Positions 1-4,784 of a stretch of 5,449 bases of DNA are shown one piece after another. Under the pieces are notes generated by a model. It saw nothing but the letters and a program-made list of their open reading frames with translations. It did no database searches and was not told where the DNA came from. Within the stretch, counting starts at the first letter, position 1; each line of letters begins with the position of its first letter. The stretch comes from an uncultured Deferribacteraceae bacterium (GTDB lineage Bacteria; Chrysiogenota; Deferribacteres; Deferribacterales; Mucispirillaceae). A program made the translations under genes and the position numbers. The DNA is taken from positions 1 to 5,449 of the forward strand of contig CAMQYB010000148.1 of NCBI GenBank assembly GCA_947039055.1. The letters run 5' to 3'.

Positions 1-5
1 AGATA

Positions 6-10
6 CCTCC
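6..10 (-). promoter_or_regulatory. Ribosome binding site of a leftward gene beyond the window
   Basis: Read on the minus strand this is GGAGG followed by TATCT at the window edge, so a start codon should lie within a few bases left of position 1. The ribosome binding site of the ParB-like gene at 3878-3890 has the same form (GGAGGTATCC before ATG). It sits about 20 bases downstream of the promoter-like element at 26-54, so the two together mark the start of a leftward gene. The gene itself is not visible. Confidence 0.5.
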
Positions 11-25
11 AATAATATTTTCCTA

Positions 26-54
26 CACCCTTATATATCAGAGGCTTGTTCGAG
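26..54 (-). promoter_or_regulatory. Shared 29-bp promoter/operator element, copy A (leftward)
   Basis: On the minus strand it reads CTCGAACAAG (54 to 45), then TGATATATA (40 to 32), then AGGGTG. It matches the copies at 2648-2676 and 5027-5055 almost base for base, with identical internal spacing. TGATATATA resembles an extended -10 element (TG-N-TATA), but no conserved -35 hexamer is present at the usual distance. The conserved CTCGAACAAG block occupies the spacer instead, which suggests a bound regulator or a non-standard polymerase factor. It faces a gene to the left of the window. Confidence 0.65.
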
Positions 55-60
55 AATTGC

Positions 61-80
61 TAAAAATAGATAAAAATAGA
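61..80. repeat. Two perfect tandem 10-bp repeats (TAAAAATAGA)
   Basis: TAAAAATAGA occurs twice in a row. The pair lies directly upstream of promoter element A when read leftward. It could act as an AT-rich upstream element or be chance in AT-rich DNA. The other two promoter copies are not preceded by this repeat. Confidence 0.5.
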
Positions 81-86
81 CAATAA

Positions 87-133
87 AAAAAGCCCCTAAG
101 CAAAACTATCTAATAGTTCTGTAGGGGCTTTTT
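87..133. terminator. Bidirectional Rho-independent terminator
   Basis: A 12-bp stem pairs AAAAAGCCCCTA (87-98) with TAGGGGCTTTTT (122-133). It has a T-run on both strands, so it can work in both directions. The loop holds a second hairpin, AACTAT (104-109) with ATAGTT (113-118) and a CTA apex. It lies 73 bases after the stop of the leftward 214-aa gene and most likely ends that transcript. It also shields the leftward promoter at 26-54 from read-through. Confidence 0.85.
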
Positions 134-205
134 ACTCATTTCATAAACCATATTAATGGCTCATAAAGTAATAAATTGTTAAATAAAACAATACGATTAA
201 TATCG

Positions 206-850
206 TTATTTAAAGACTTTATACATCTTTCTTCTAGTCAATATGAAAAAATATTTCATATCTAATTTAATATTATGCTTTTTAGCATTTTTTGATATAG
301 CATTACGAATATCGAATTTCTGTTCAATAACGCCTTTATATGCAGGCAAATTATTCAATATCGAAAACATATACTGTAATTCATTTATTTTTTTATGTTC
401 TAGTAAAATTAATAAATCTCCTAGAATTTCATTATAACTATGCTTTTCAATTCTACAAGTATATCTACCTGCTTCGCCTTTTGCATAGCCTATTTTTATT
501 GATATTATATCACTTACTTCGATAATAATACCTTTTGCAGTATCGGAAAACTTTTCATTCTTTAAGCTTTCAGGTACTTCTCCTTTTGTTTTTAATATGA
601 TCGCTATCTTGTCCCAACGTAAATAAATAAAGTTTGCTATACCACGTTTTTTGTTTGTATAACGAGTATTACGATTTTGCCCTTTAAGATTAAAAACCTT
701 AATAATACGCTTATCAATTCTACGCAAACGTTCTTCAGTAACATTACCTTTTGGATTTAATAGTTGATATTCATCATAACCTTTTGTAACTAAGGATATG
801 ATCTGTTGAATTAGTCCTTGCCATGAAACACATAGATAAATTTTTCTCAT
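206..850 (-). CDS. Strongly basic orphan protein encoded just after the giant RNA (214 aa)
   Basis: I do not recognise this protein. The start is the ATG at 850, preceded by AGAGGTG five bases upstream. A GTG at 856 lies inside that ribosome binding site and is a less likely start. The product begins MRKIYLCVSWQGLIQQI and is rich in Lys and Arg: by hand count about 43 basic against 21 acidic residues. Basic clusters lie in the first third (LRRIDKRIIK, TNKKRG) and at the C-terminus (TRRKMYKVFK). No signal peptide or clear membrane segment is seen, so a cytoplasmic nucleic-acid binder is plausible. It is the only gene following the structured RNA at 869-1934 and would be on the same transcript. 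A role as the RNA's partner protein is inference from adjacency and charge only. Transcription should end at 87-133. Confidence 0.85.
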   Translation of the reverse strand: MRKIYLCVSWQGLIQQIISLVTKGYDEYQLLNPKGNVTEERLRRIDKRIIKVFNLKGQNRNTRYTNKKRGIANFIYLRWDKIAIILKTKGEVPESLKNEKFSDTAKGIIIEVSDIISIKIGYAKGEAGRYTCRIEKHSYNEILGDLLILLEHKKINELQYMFSILNNLPAYKGVIEQKFDIRNAISKNAKKHNIKLDMKYFFILTRRKMYKVFK

Positions 851-853
851 AGA

Positions 854-860
854 CACCTCT
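854..860 (-). promoter_or_regulatory. Ribosome binding site that fixes the start of the basic protein
   Basis: The minus strand reads AGAGGTG, then TCT, then ATG at 850. The site begins nine bases after the outermost base pair (869 with 1934) of the giant RNA's closing helix. Translation start and RNA folding or processing could therefore influence one another. Confidence 0.7.
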
Positions 861-921
861 TTTCGGGAGAAATCTTTTGATTTGCCTTGCCCTTCAGGGC
901 GGATAGATATCAGTTAATTAA

Positions 922-956
922 AAGGGATAGCTGGCAATTAAGCCAAACTATCCCTT
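922..956 (-). other. Strong hairpin near the 3' end of the giant RNA
   Basis: AAGGGATAG (922-930) and CTATCCCTT (948-956) pair over 9 bp. A further TGGC/GCCA inner stem carries a six-base loop. The hairpin lies between the closing helix and the 957-964/1890-1897 helix, so it would project from the 3' strand of the core. Confidence 0.65.
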
Positions 957-1011
957 AAACGAACTGAAAAAAATGTTAAGTCTAGGTTTAAGAAGGTGGA
1001 AATTTTCATCT

Positions 1012-1049
1012 ATTCTGTAGCAAGGTGGGTAATAAGTCCACCTTAGAAT
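1012..1049 (-). other. Two-part hairpin in the giant RNA
   Basis: ATTCT (1012-1016) pairs with AGAAT (1045-1049), and AAGGTGG (1022-1028) pairs with CCACCTT (1038-1044). This makes a 7-bp and a 5-bp stem separated by a one-sided bulge. The inner stem is notable because the minus-strand sequence CCACCUU also occurs at 993-999 and 1489-1495, so its partner strand has alternatives. Confidence 0.6.
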
Positions 1050-1421
1050 TTAAACAGACACTGCCTTGCATCTGTTCTATATTAAGATTACTAATCTCCG
1101 CTAATCAATCCTCGCAATAGGGTATCAAACCTATCCGTTCGGATCTTTCCACGTTAGTTATATATGTCGTACATTGAGTCTGGTCTGCTCGAAATCAGTT
1201 TGTGATACGTTTATGGTATCGGGGCAGAAACTAGAAGCTCCCCCTTACTTTATCTTAAAATTAAGATATTTCGGTACACTGATCTGTCAACACAAGTTCG
1301 GCCTTGCCACTCTCAATCTACTTACATGCTTGCATCCTCCTAGAACCTTGATTTTTCAAGGCGGATAGGACGCTTTAGACTAACGTTGTACAGTTAGTTC
1401 CTTTACAGGTTGAGCTATTCA

Positions 1422-1445
1422 TCTGATAATATTACTACTATCAGA
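1422..1445 (-). other. 10-bp hairpin capped by a GUAA tetraloop
   Basis: On the minus strand UCUGAUAGUA pairs with UAUUAUCAGA, with one G-U, around the loop GUAA, a classic GNRA tetraloop. On the plus strand the loop would be UUAC and the G-U would become A-C. The hairpin therefore argues for a minus-strand RNA. A GNRA loop here could dock into a receptor elsewhere in the RNA. Confidence 0.65.
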
Positions 1446-1503
1446 CTCCCCTGGCATGCTTAGTGTTATAGTATTACGACTATCCCACAAGGTGGATTAC
1501 TTA

Positions 1504-1515
1504 GCTATTACTAGC
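1504..1515 (-). other. Short GUAA tetraloop hairpin
   Basis: On the minus strand GCUA-GUAA-UAGC forms a 4-bp stem with a GNRA loop. It lies inside the domain closed by the 1157-1166/1529-1538 helix. It is a second GUAA loop consistent with a minus-strand RNA. Confidence 0.5.
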
Positions 1516-2058
1516 CATATCACCACTTCATATATAACGTACAAACGATATATCGTTCATAATTTCCGTGTCGCCCAGTTACAAAATAATTTTACAAGAA
1601 AATCACTTAGCATGCAAGTGTTCTATCTCTAAAACAATTGTTGGAGTGCTAAGTGCAAAAAAGGAGAGGATTTTTAGTGGCTAGAAGCGATTTTACTCGC
1701 AGCCGCCGTTGCCACATGGCGAGCAACTCTCATTGCACCATGCGACACCCGTGTGAGCTACAATTGGCTTATTAAACCAGTTAGCACCCACACACCTAAT
1801 AACAGAAAGATTGATGTCTTTACTGCGTTCAGCTCTCTTGCCTAGACTTTAGGCTAAAAAACAATCTATATAATCACGTTTTTAAACGTGTTCGTTTTAA
1901 CTTCTATCCATCCGCCGTGAAGGGCAAAGATTTCAACAGTAAACTTCTTTTAAAATTTCATTTTTTTTTTGGATTTTAATTATTTTTAAAACCTTGATAA
2001 AAAAGCTCGAAACTCGCTTTTTCTCTAATTTCCTAATGCTGATCTGCATTTTTTTTGT

Positions 2059-2082
2059 AAATTACTGATAATACAGTAATTT
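2059..2082. other. AT-rich 9-bp hairpin between candidate promoter and giant RNA
   Basis: AAATTACTG (2059-2067) pairs exactly with CAGTAATTT (2074-2082) around ATAATA. On the plus strand it is followed by TTTTGC, so it could be a weak terminator for rightward transcription. On the minus strand it would lie at the 5' end of a transcript started from 2088-2115. The role is undecided. Confidence 0.4.
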
Positions 2083-2087
2083 TTGCT

Positions 2088-2115
2088 ATTTAAAATATTT
2101 TTTAGATTTTGTCAA
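2088..2115 (-). promoter_or_regulatory. Candidate promoter for the giant RNA and basic protein
   Basis: On the minus strand a perfect TTGACA (2115 to 2110) is followed, after 16 bases, by TTAAAT (2093 to 2088, four of six matches to TATAAT). Transcription would start near 2081, about 145 bases before the first paired base of the RNA at 1934. It lacks the 29-bp element shared by the other transcription units. AT-rich DNA gives many chance -10 matches, so this is tentative. Confidence 0.35.
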
Positions 2116-2130
2116 AAAAGAATCATTTTT

Positions 2131-2160
2131 TTGAATAAATTTTGATTGATTTTAGATAAT
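2131..2160 (+). promoter_or_regulatory. Weak candidate rightward promoter
   Basis: TTGAAT (2131-2136) is followed, after 18 bases, by GATAAT (2155-2160). It would drive transcription across the palindromes, leader ORF and hairpins at 2223-2407. Both hexamers are imperfect and the spacing is one base long, in very AT-rich sequence. Confidence 0.25.
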
Positions 2161-2196
2161 ATAAGACCTTTGAAAAGTATCATATACATCTCTTAA

Positions 2197-2221
2197 TTTG
2201 TTTGATTATATTTGTTTGATT
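2197..2221. repeat. Two 11-bp direct repeats (TTTGTTTGATT), 14-bp period
   Basis: TTTGTTTGATT occurs at 2197-2207 and again at 2211-2221 with ATA between. The pair stands just before the palindromes at 2223-2240 and 2252-2267. It may be a protein-binding site. It could also be low-complexity AT-rich DNA. Confidence 0.4.
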
Positions 2222-2222
2222 T

Positions 2223-2240
2223 GATGTTTAAATTAACATC
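2223..2240. repeat. Inverted repeat GATGTT...AACATC
   Basis: Six-base arms GATGTT and AACATC, extendable by one T/A pair outward, flank TAAATT. The spacing suits either an operator for a dimeric regulator or a small hairpin. A second palindrome follows 12 bases on. Confidence 0.4.
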
Positions 2241-2251
2241 ATTTAAATTGA

Positions 2252-2267
2252 ATATTGTGAACAATAT
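2252..2267. promoter_or_regulatory. Operator-like palindrome ATATTGT-GA-ACAATAT
   Basis: Seven-base arms around a two-base centre form a near-perfect 16-bp palindrome, a typical shape for a dimeric helix-turn-helix repressor site. It lies just upstream of the leader ORF and terminator-like hairpin at 2277-2327. No regulator gene for it can be named in this window. Confidence 0.4.
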
Positions 2268-2276
2268 CCATTACAT

Positions 2277-2318
2277 AAGTAGGGGATCGAAATGAACTAT
2301 TCATGTCGCTACTTTTTT
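2277..2318 (+). terminator. Terminator-like or attenuator hairpin with U-tract
   Basis: AAGTAG (2277-2282) pairs with CTACTT (2309-2314). Inside, CGA pairs with TCG and ATGAA (2292-2296) with TTCAT (2300-2304) around a CTA apex. The stem runs directly into TTTTTT at 2313-2318. It would stop rightward transcription. Because a tiny ORF with a ribosome binding site occupies the same bases, it could be a translation-dependent attenuator rather than a simple terminator. Confidence 0.45.
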
Positions 2319-2327
2319 GCTCACTAA
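2292..2327 (+). CDS. Possible 11-codon leader peptide
   Basis: ATG at 2292 follows AGGGG by six bases and opens MNYSCRYFFAH, ending in TAA at 2325-2327. It overlaps the terminator-like hairpin 2277-2318 and ends just where the next stem begins (2325-2333). Such an arrangement is usual for leader-peptide attenuators, in which ribosome position decides which hairpin forms. Nothing proves it is translated, and an ORF this short arises easily by chance. Confidence 0.25.
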   Translation: MNYSCRYFFAH

Positions 2328-2407
2328 CCACCACATCCTCTATAAAAGTTATGTTCTAAACATAATCATATAGCATGGTAGTTAATCTTCCTCTCACCTA
2401 GTGAGAG
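2325..2407. other. Tandem hairpins with CTA apices
   Basis: The first hairpin is multi-part: TAACCACCA (2325-2333) with TGGTAGTTA (2376-2384, eight of nine pairs), CTATA (2340-2344) with TATAG (2369-2373), and TTATGTT (2349-2355) with AACATAA (2359-2365) around CTA. The second is perfect: CTCTCAC (2391-2397) with GTGAGAG (2401-2407), again around CTA. With the hairpin at 2292-2304 this makes three successive stems with the same three-base apex. They may form a structured leader, a small regulatory RNA or an origin structure. The coding strand cannot be fixed. Confidence 0.5.
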
Positions 2408-2414
2408 AGACGTT

Positions 2415-2504
2415 ATGAAAACGCAGTTGATGACACTAATCTATAATAGATATATATCGATTGCAAGCAGTTTTTTATATCGATTAAAATTCACTATAAA
2501 ATAA
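2415..2504 (+). CDS. Possible 29-aa peptide
   Basis: The ORF begins MKTQLMTLIYNRYISI and ends in TAA at 2502-2504. It follows the hairpin at 2391-2407 directly, and the GAGAGA at its 3' side is only a poor ribosome binding site. The middle is moderately hydrophobic and the end is basic. It could be the gene controlled by the leader structures upstream, for instance a small membrane-active peptide. Length and weak start make chance equally likely. Confidence 0.2.
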   Translation: MKTQLMTLIYNRYISIASSFLYRLKFTIK

Positions 2505-2533
2505 TCTCAAAAAATAAAAAATATAACTTTTTA

Positions 2534-2584
2534 CCAATTTTGTCAATTTGCCAATTTTGCCAATTTGCCAATTTTGGCAATTAT
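2534..2584. repeat. Three tandem 17-bp repeats ending in a 16-bp palindrome
   Basis: Copies lie at 2534-2550, 2551-2567 and 2568-2584. Each begins CCAATTTTG, then one variable base, then CAATT. The first two differ at a single base. At the second/third junction lies the perfect palindrome TTGCCAATTTTGGCAA (2565-2580). Head-to-tail repeats of this length in AT-rich DNA next to maintenance genes are typical of replication iterons, partition sites or multimeric operators. They end about 60 bases before the shared promoter element at 2648. The binding protein is unknown; the ParB-like protein of the downstream operon is one candidate. Confidence 0.65.
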
Positions 2585-2647
2585 TAACGTAACTTATTGA
2601 TAATTAACAATAACCATTAAAATTGATTTTTATGTCAAAAAATCATT

Positions 2648-2676
2648 CTCGAACAAGGCTCTGATATATAAGGGTA
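2648..2676 (+). promoter_or_regulatory. Shared 29-bp promoter/operator element, copy B
   Basis: CTCGAACAAG (2648-2657) is followed by GCTC, TGATATATA (2662-2670) and AGGGTA. It differs from copy A at two positions and has the same spacing. The A-rich leader then reaches the ribosome binding site GGAGAGTG at 2693-2700. It should drive the four-gene operon 2706-4962. Confidence 0.7.
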
Positions 2677-2705
2677 CAGAAAAAAATATTACGGAGAGTG
2701 ATTTT

Positions 2706-3566
2706 ATGGGAAACAGTAAAACAGTAAATGTATCATTTTTTAGAATTGATACGAATGACAACAATTTTATTTCAGCGATATCTAACGAACTAGAGAAGAC
2801 TTTAACAATGGATAAGAAGTTTGATACGTTCTATTCATCGGTTAATTATATGTGGAAGGTTTTAGAGAAAAAGATAGTAAACGATAAGCCGTACTTTTTC
2901 ATAACTATAGCTAAAGAGAAAAAAACTGTACCGATTCTTTTCAATGAAGAAGATGGAGATATTAAACTGATGCGTAACAATGAAGATTTATTATGTGATC
3001 AGTTTTACGGAATCTTTTCACCTAAAGATAGTTTTATTGCATGTATGCCAGCAAGAACAGGATCAGGAACATCAACGTTCAAACATTTCTTCAATGAGTT
3101 CTCAAGTGTAAGTCCAGTTAGATTAATACCTTTTTTTGAAGAGAAGATAGATGAAACGGTTCTATCGTGGAGTTATTTTAAAAGCATATCAACAAGACTT
3201 ATATTTCCTACTTATGAAGAGATGGAAACATTTGCAAATAGTAATGAGGGAGAGAAGTTAGGTTTTATAACTTACTTATCAGGTTTGAAAGTGGATATCA
3301 ATATATCAGGATCTAAGAAAATGATGTTGAGTGAGTATCCAGTTAAAGACTTTATATCAAGCATGATTAATAACGATTACTGCGACAAGCTACTAGTCAA
3401 AGGTGGAGATTTTGCAACTGAAGAGATCGGTCAAGTAGATATAAAAAATGCAGTAGTTAAATACAGTGAGAAAGTTTTAACAGTATTAGAGTATATCGAA
3501 GATGACCTAGCTAAAGATATTCTGTTCAATGCAATCAATGATAAGCATTTCATATTGTTTTATTAA
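2706..3566 (+). CDS. Orphan 286-aa protein, first gene of the ParB-like operon
   Basis: I do not recognise this protein with confidence. The ATG follows GGAGAGTG (2693-2700) and lies 30 bases after the shared promoter element. The product opens with a short beta-like stretch (KTVNVSFFRID, residues 5-15). A mixed helix/strand region follows, then a Gly/Ser/Thr-rich loop ARTGSGTSTF at about residues 116-125. That loop is not a Walker A motif, since it lacks the GK[ST] end. No signal peptide or membrane span is visible, so it should be cytoplasmic. The N-terminus and general plan faintly recall uncharacterised phage/defence-type families such as DUF6731, from memory only. It is followed after 20 bases by the 91-aa gene. 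Position at the head of a maintenance operon suggests a plasmid- or phage-specific role. Confidence 0.85.
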   Translation: MGNSKTVNVSFFRIDTNDNNFISAISNELEKTLTMDKKFDTFYSSVNYMWKVLEKKIVNDKPYFFITIAKEKKTVPILFNEEDGDIKLMRNNEDLLCDQFYGIFSPKDSFIACMPARTGSGTSTFKHFFNEFSSVSPVRLIPFFEEKIDETVLSWSYFKSISTRLIFPTYEEMETFANSNEGEKLGFITYLSGLKVDINISGSKKMMLSEYPVKDFISSMINNDYCDKLLVKGGDFATEEIGQVDIKNAVVKYSEKVLTVLEYIEDDLAKDILFNAINDKHFILFY

Positions 3567-3586
3567 ATAGATTTACGGAGGCAAGC

Positions 3587-3862
3587 ATGACATACGATAT
3601 AGCAGAACTTTTAGATATTAATGAACATATGGAAAAGATGTTAGGAAAATTTATAGATATATTCTTTTATGATATGAAAGGCAATTCAGATATGTTGCAC
3701 GCCTATATTTCAAACATTGCTTTGAACGTTGAACAAAGCATGATTACTGTTTGGTTTATCAAAAATGAGAGGAAAGGGATTTTATACATACACTCAAACG
3801 GTACAGTTAAGCAGGACAATAAAGAAAGTCGCAGGGTGATTAAAGTAAAAATTGAGAAATAA
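3587..3862 (+). CDS. Orphan 91-aa protein
   Basis: No family recognised. The ATG at 3587 follows GGAGG (3577-3581) by five bases, a strong start. The first third is acidic and probably helical (IAELLDINEHMEKMLGKF). The rest alternates hydrophobic and polar residues as in a small beta-sheet (MITVWFIKNERKGILYIHS) and ends in a basic tail (SRRVIKVKIEK). There is no cysteine, signal peptide or membrane span. It sits between the 286-aa gene and the ParB-like gene with gaps of 20 and 28 bases, so the three are surely co-transcribed. It may be an accessory factor of its neighbours. Confidence 0.8.
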   Translation: MTYDIAELLDINEHMEKMLGKFIDIFFYDMKGNSDMLHAYISNIALNVEQSMITVWFIKNERKGILYIHSNGTVKQDNKESRRVIKVKIEK

Positions 3863-3890
3863 TATTAATTCAAAATCGGAGGTATCCATA

Positions 3891-4784
3891 ATGGGAGAAG
3901 TTATAAATATTACAGAAATGAGTAGTAAAAATAGATCTGATGAAACGTACGCAATTACTACTATGAAGACAGATCGTATCAAGCTTAACGATCAGTTTGT
4001 ATCGTTATTCAATATCGATAGCTTAGTTTTAGATAGTATTGTTAATGATATTCGTATTAACGGTTACGATATGTCGCAACCAGTTGTTGTATGGAAAGAG
4101 AAGTGTATCTTGATCGATGGACACACTCGTTTAAAAGCTGTAGAGATTTTAGGTATAGAAGATATATCTGTAATCTATCATTCATTCAAAAATGAGAACG
4201 AAGCCTTAAAGCATGCATATAAATTACAGTTTAATAGAAGAAATATTACTGATAGTAATTTAATAGATTTGATACCTAAAGTTTTAGAACCTTATATAAA
4301 GAGTTACGGCGAAGGATCTAAAGCAGATTTTATTAGAGAACGTTTTACTACATTATCAGAGAGCAAGGCTAAACAGATATTGGTTGTACTTGATAGGGCT
4401 ACTCAAGAGGATATCGATAAGATTAGAAACAATGAAGTATCGATCTATCAAACCTATATGAGTTATAAAAACACGTATATCGAATATCAAGATAGCTGTG
4501 ATGATGAGTGTGTTAGTAATCTAGGTGTAGATATAGAAAATAGAAATGATGGATCAGAAACATCAGATCATCAATTTGCATCAGTTCTTAAAATTCTACA
4601 TTATCAAGACTCATCTATACGATGTGATGCTGAAGGTAATTTCTACCTGTTTGTGGGAGAGCAAAATGATGAAGTTAAAATATTAAAACTACAGAAAGAG
4701 TTTAATAGCTGGAACATTAAAGATAAGCTTAAATCCTTTCTTCAAAAAATAGTAGCTGAAGATGAGGTTAATGATAATGAATAA
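3891..4784 (+). CDS. ParB-like DNA-binding protein (297 aa)
   Basis: The start chosen is the ATG at 3891, eight bases after GGAGG (3878-3882). An in-frame ATG at 3852 lies inside the previous gene and lacks a ribosome binding site. Residues 25 to about 120 resemble the ParB/Spo0J N-terminal domain, with the hallmark VVWKEKCILIDGHTRLKAVEILG (written here by its core IDGHTR at about 75-80) and FNRRNIT at about 114-120. A helical, probably helix-turn-helix, region follows to about residue 185. The C-terminal third is acidic and unrecognised. ParB-family proteins bind centromere-like or operator sites and many hydrolyse CTP. I cannot tell whether this one does partition, replication control or transcriptional control. 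No ParA gene is visible. It overlaps the zinc-ribbon gene by eight bases. Confidence 0.85.
   Translation: MGEVINITEMSSKNRSDETYAITTMKTDRIKLNDQFVSLFNIDSLVLDSIVNDIRINGYDMSQPVVVWKEKCILIDGHTRLKAVEILGIEDISVIYHSFKNENEALKHAYKLQFNRRNITDSNLIDLIPKVLEPYIKSYGEGSKADFIRERFTTLSESKAKQILVVLDRATQEDIDKIRNNEVSIYQTYMSYKNTYIEYQDSCDDECVSNLGVDIENRNDGSETSDHQFASVLKILHYQDSSIRCDAEGNFYLFVGEQNDEVKILKLQKEFNSWNIKDKLKSFLQKIVAEDEVNDNE

Larger units (their letters stand above)
869..1934 (-). ncRNA. Giant structured non-coding RNA candidate (about 1.06 kb)
   Basis: This stretch has no credible ORF and is visibly less AT-rich than the DNA to its right. Its ends pair in one long helix: 869-875 with 1928-1934, 887-896 with 1918-1927, 898-909 with 1905-1916 including one G-U pair, a tandem G-A step at 910-911/1903-1904, then 912-917 with 1897-1902. 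Inner exact pairings are 957-964/1890-1897 (8 bp), 978-986/1841-1849 (9 bp), 1157-1166/1529-1538 (10 bp) and 1568-1574/1742-1748 (7 bp). Local hairpins include 922-956, 1012-1049, 1053-1076, 1252-1267, 1346-1361, 1422-1445, 1504-1515, 1604-1655, 1679-1704 and 1875-1890. G-U pairs and GUAA loops exist only on the minus strand. Size and shape recall OLE, GOLLD and ROOL RNAs, but I cannot match a family. No group I or II intron, RNase P or tmRNA core is visible. Exact ends are unknown. Confidence 0.72.

Noticed and set aside
243..525. Two short plus-strand open frames
   Set aside because: They lie opposite the well-supported 214-aa gene, overlap each other in different frames and lack start signals.
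1117..1134. tRNA T-arm-like hairpin ATAGG...CCTAT
   Set aside because: The loop has eight bases, and no acceptor, D or anticodon arms can be drawn around it.
1174..1368. 64-codon open frame on the plus strand
   Set aside because: It lies inside the structured RNA candidate, has no ribosome binding site, and its translation (MSLVCSKSVCDTF...) looks like random sequence.
869..1934. Group I or group II intron, RNase P RNA, tmRNA or rRNA
   Set aside because: No domain V-like hairpin, no recognisable group I core, no RNase P or tmRNA signature segments, and no split gene flanks it. GGGGCAGAAACTAGAAGCTC at 1221-1240 briefly recalled an IS200/IS605 right end, but there is no transposase or TnpB.
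869..1934. Mobile element with terminal inverted repeats
   Set aside because: The end-to-end complementarity could be mistaken for transposon ends, but there is no transposase inside, no target-site duplication was seen, and the mismatches are G-U and G-A pairs favourable only in RNA.
2534..2584. CRISPR array
   Set aside because: The 17-bp repeats are directly adjacent with no spacers and there are no cas genes.
2648..2676. Promoter of the AR9/PBS1 phage non-virion polymerase type (AACA-N6-TW) or SigB type
   Set aside because: AACA is present, but the bases six further on are TG rather than T plus A or T. The GGGTA part lacks a GTTTAA partner at SigB spacing. Neither fits all three copies.
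3794..3982. 62-codon minus-strand open frame
   Set aside because: It is antisense to the end of the 91-aa gene and the start of the ParB-like gene, with no start signal.
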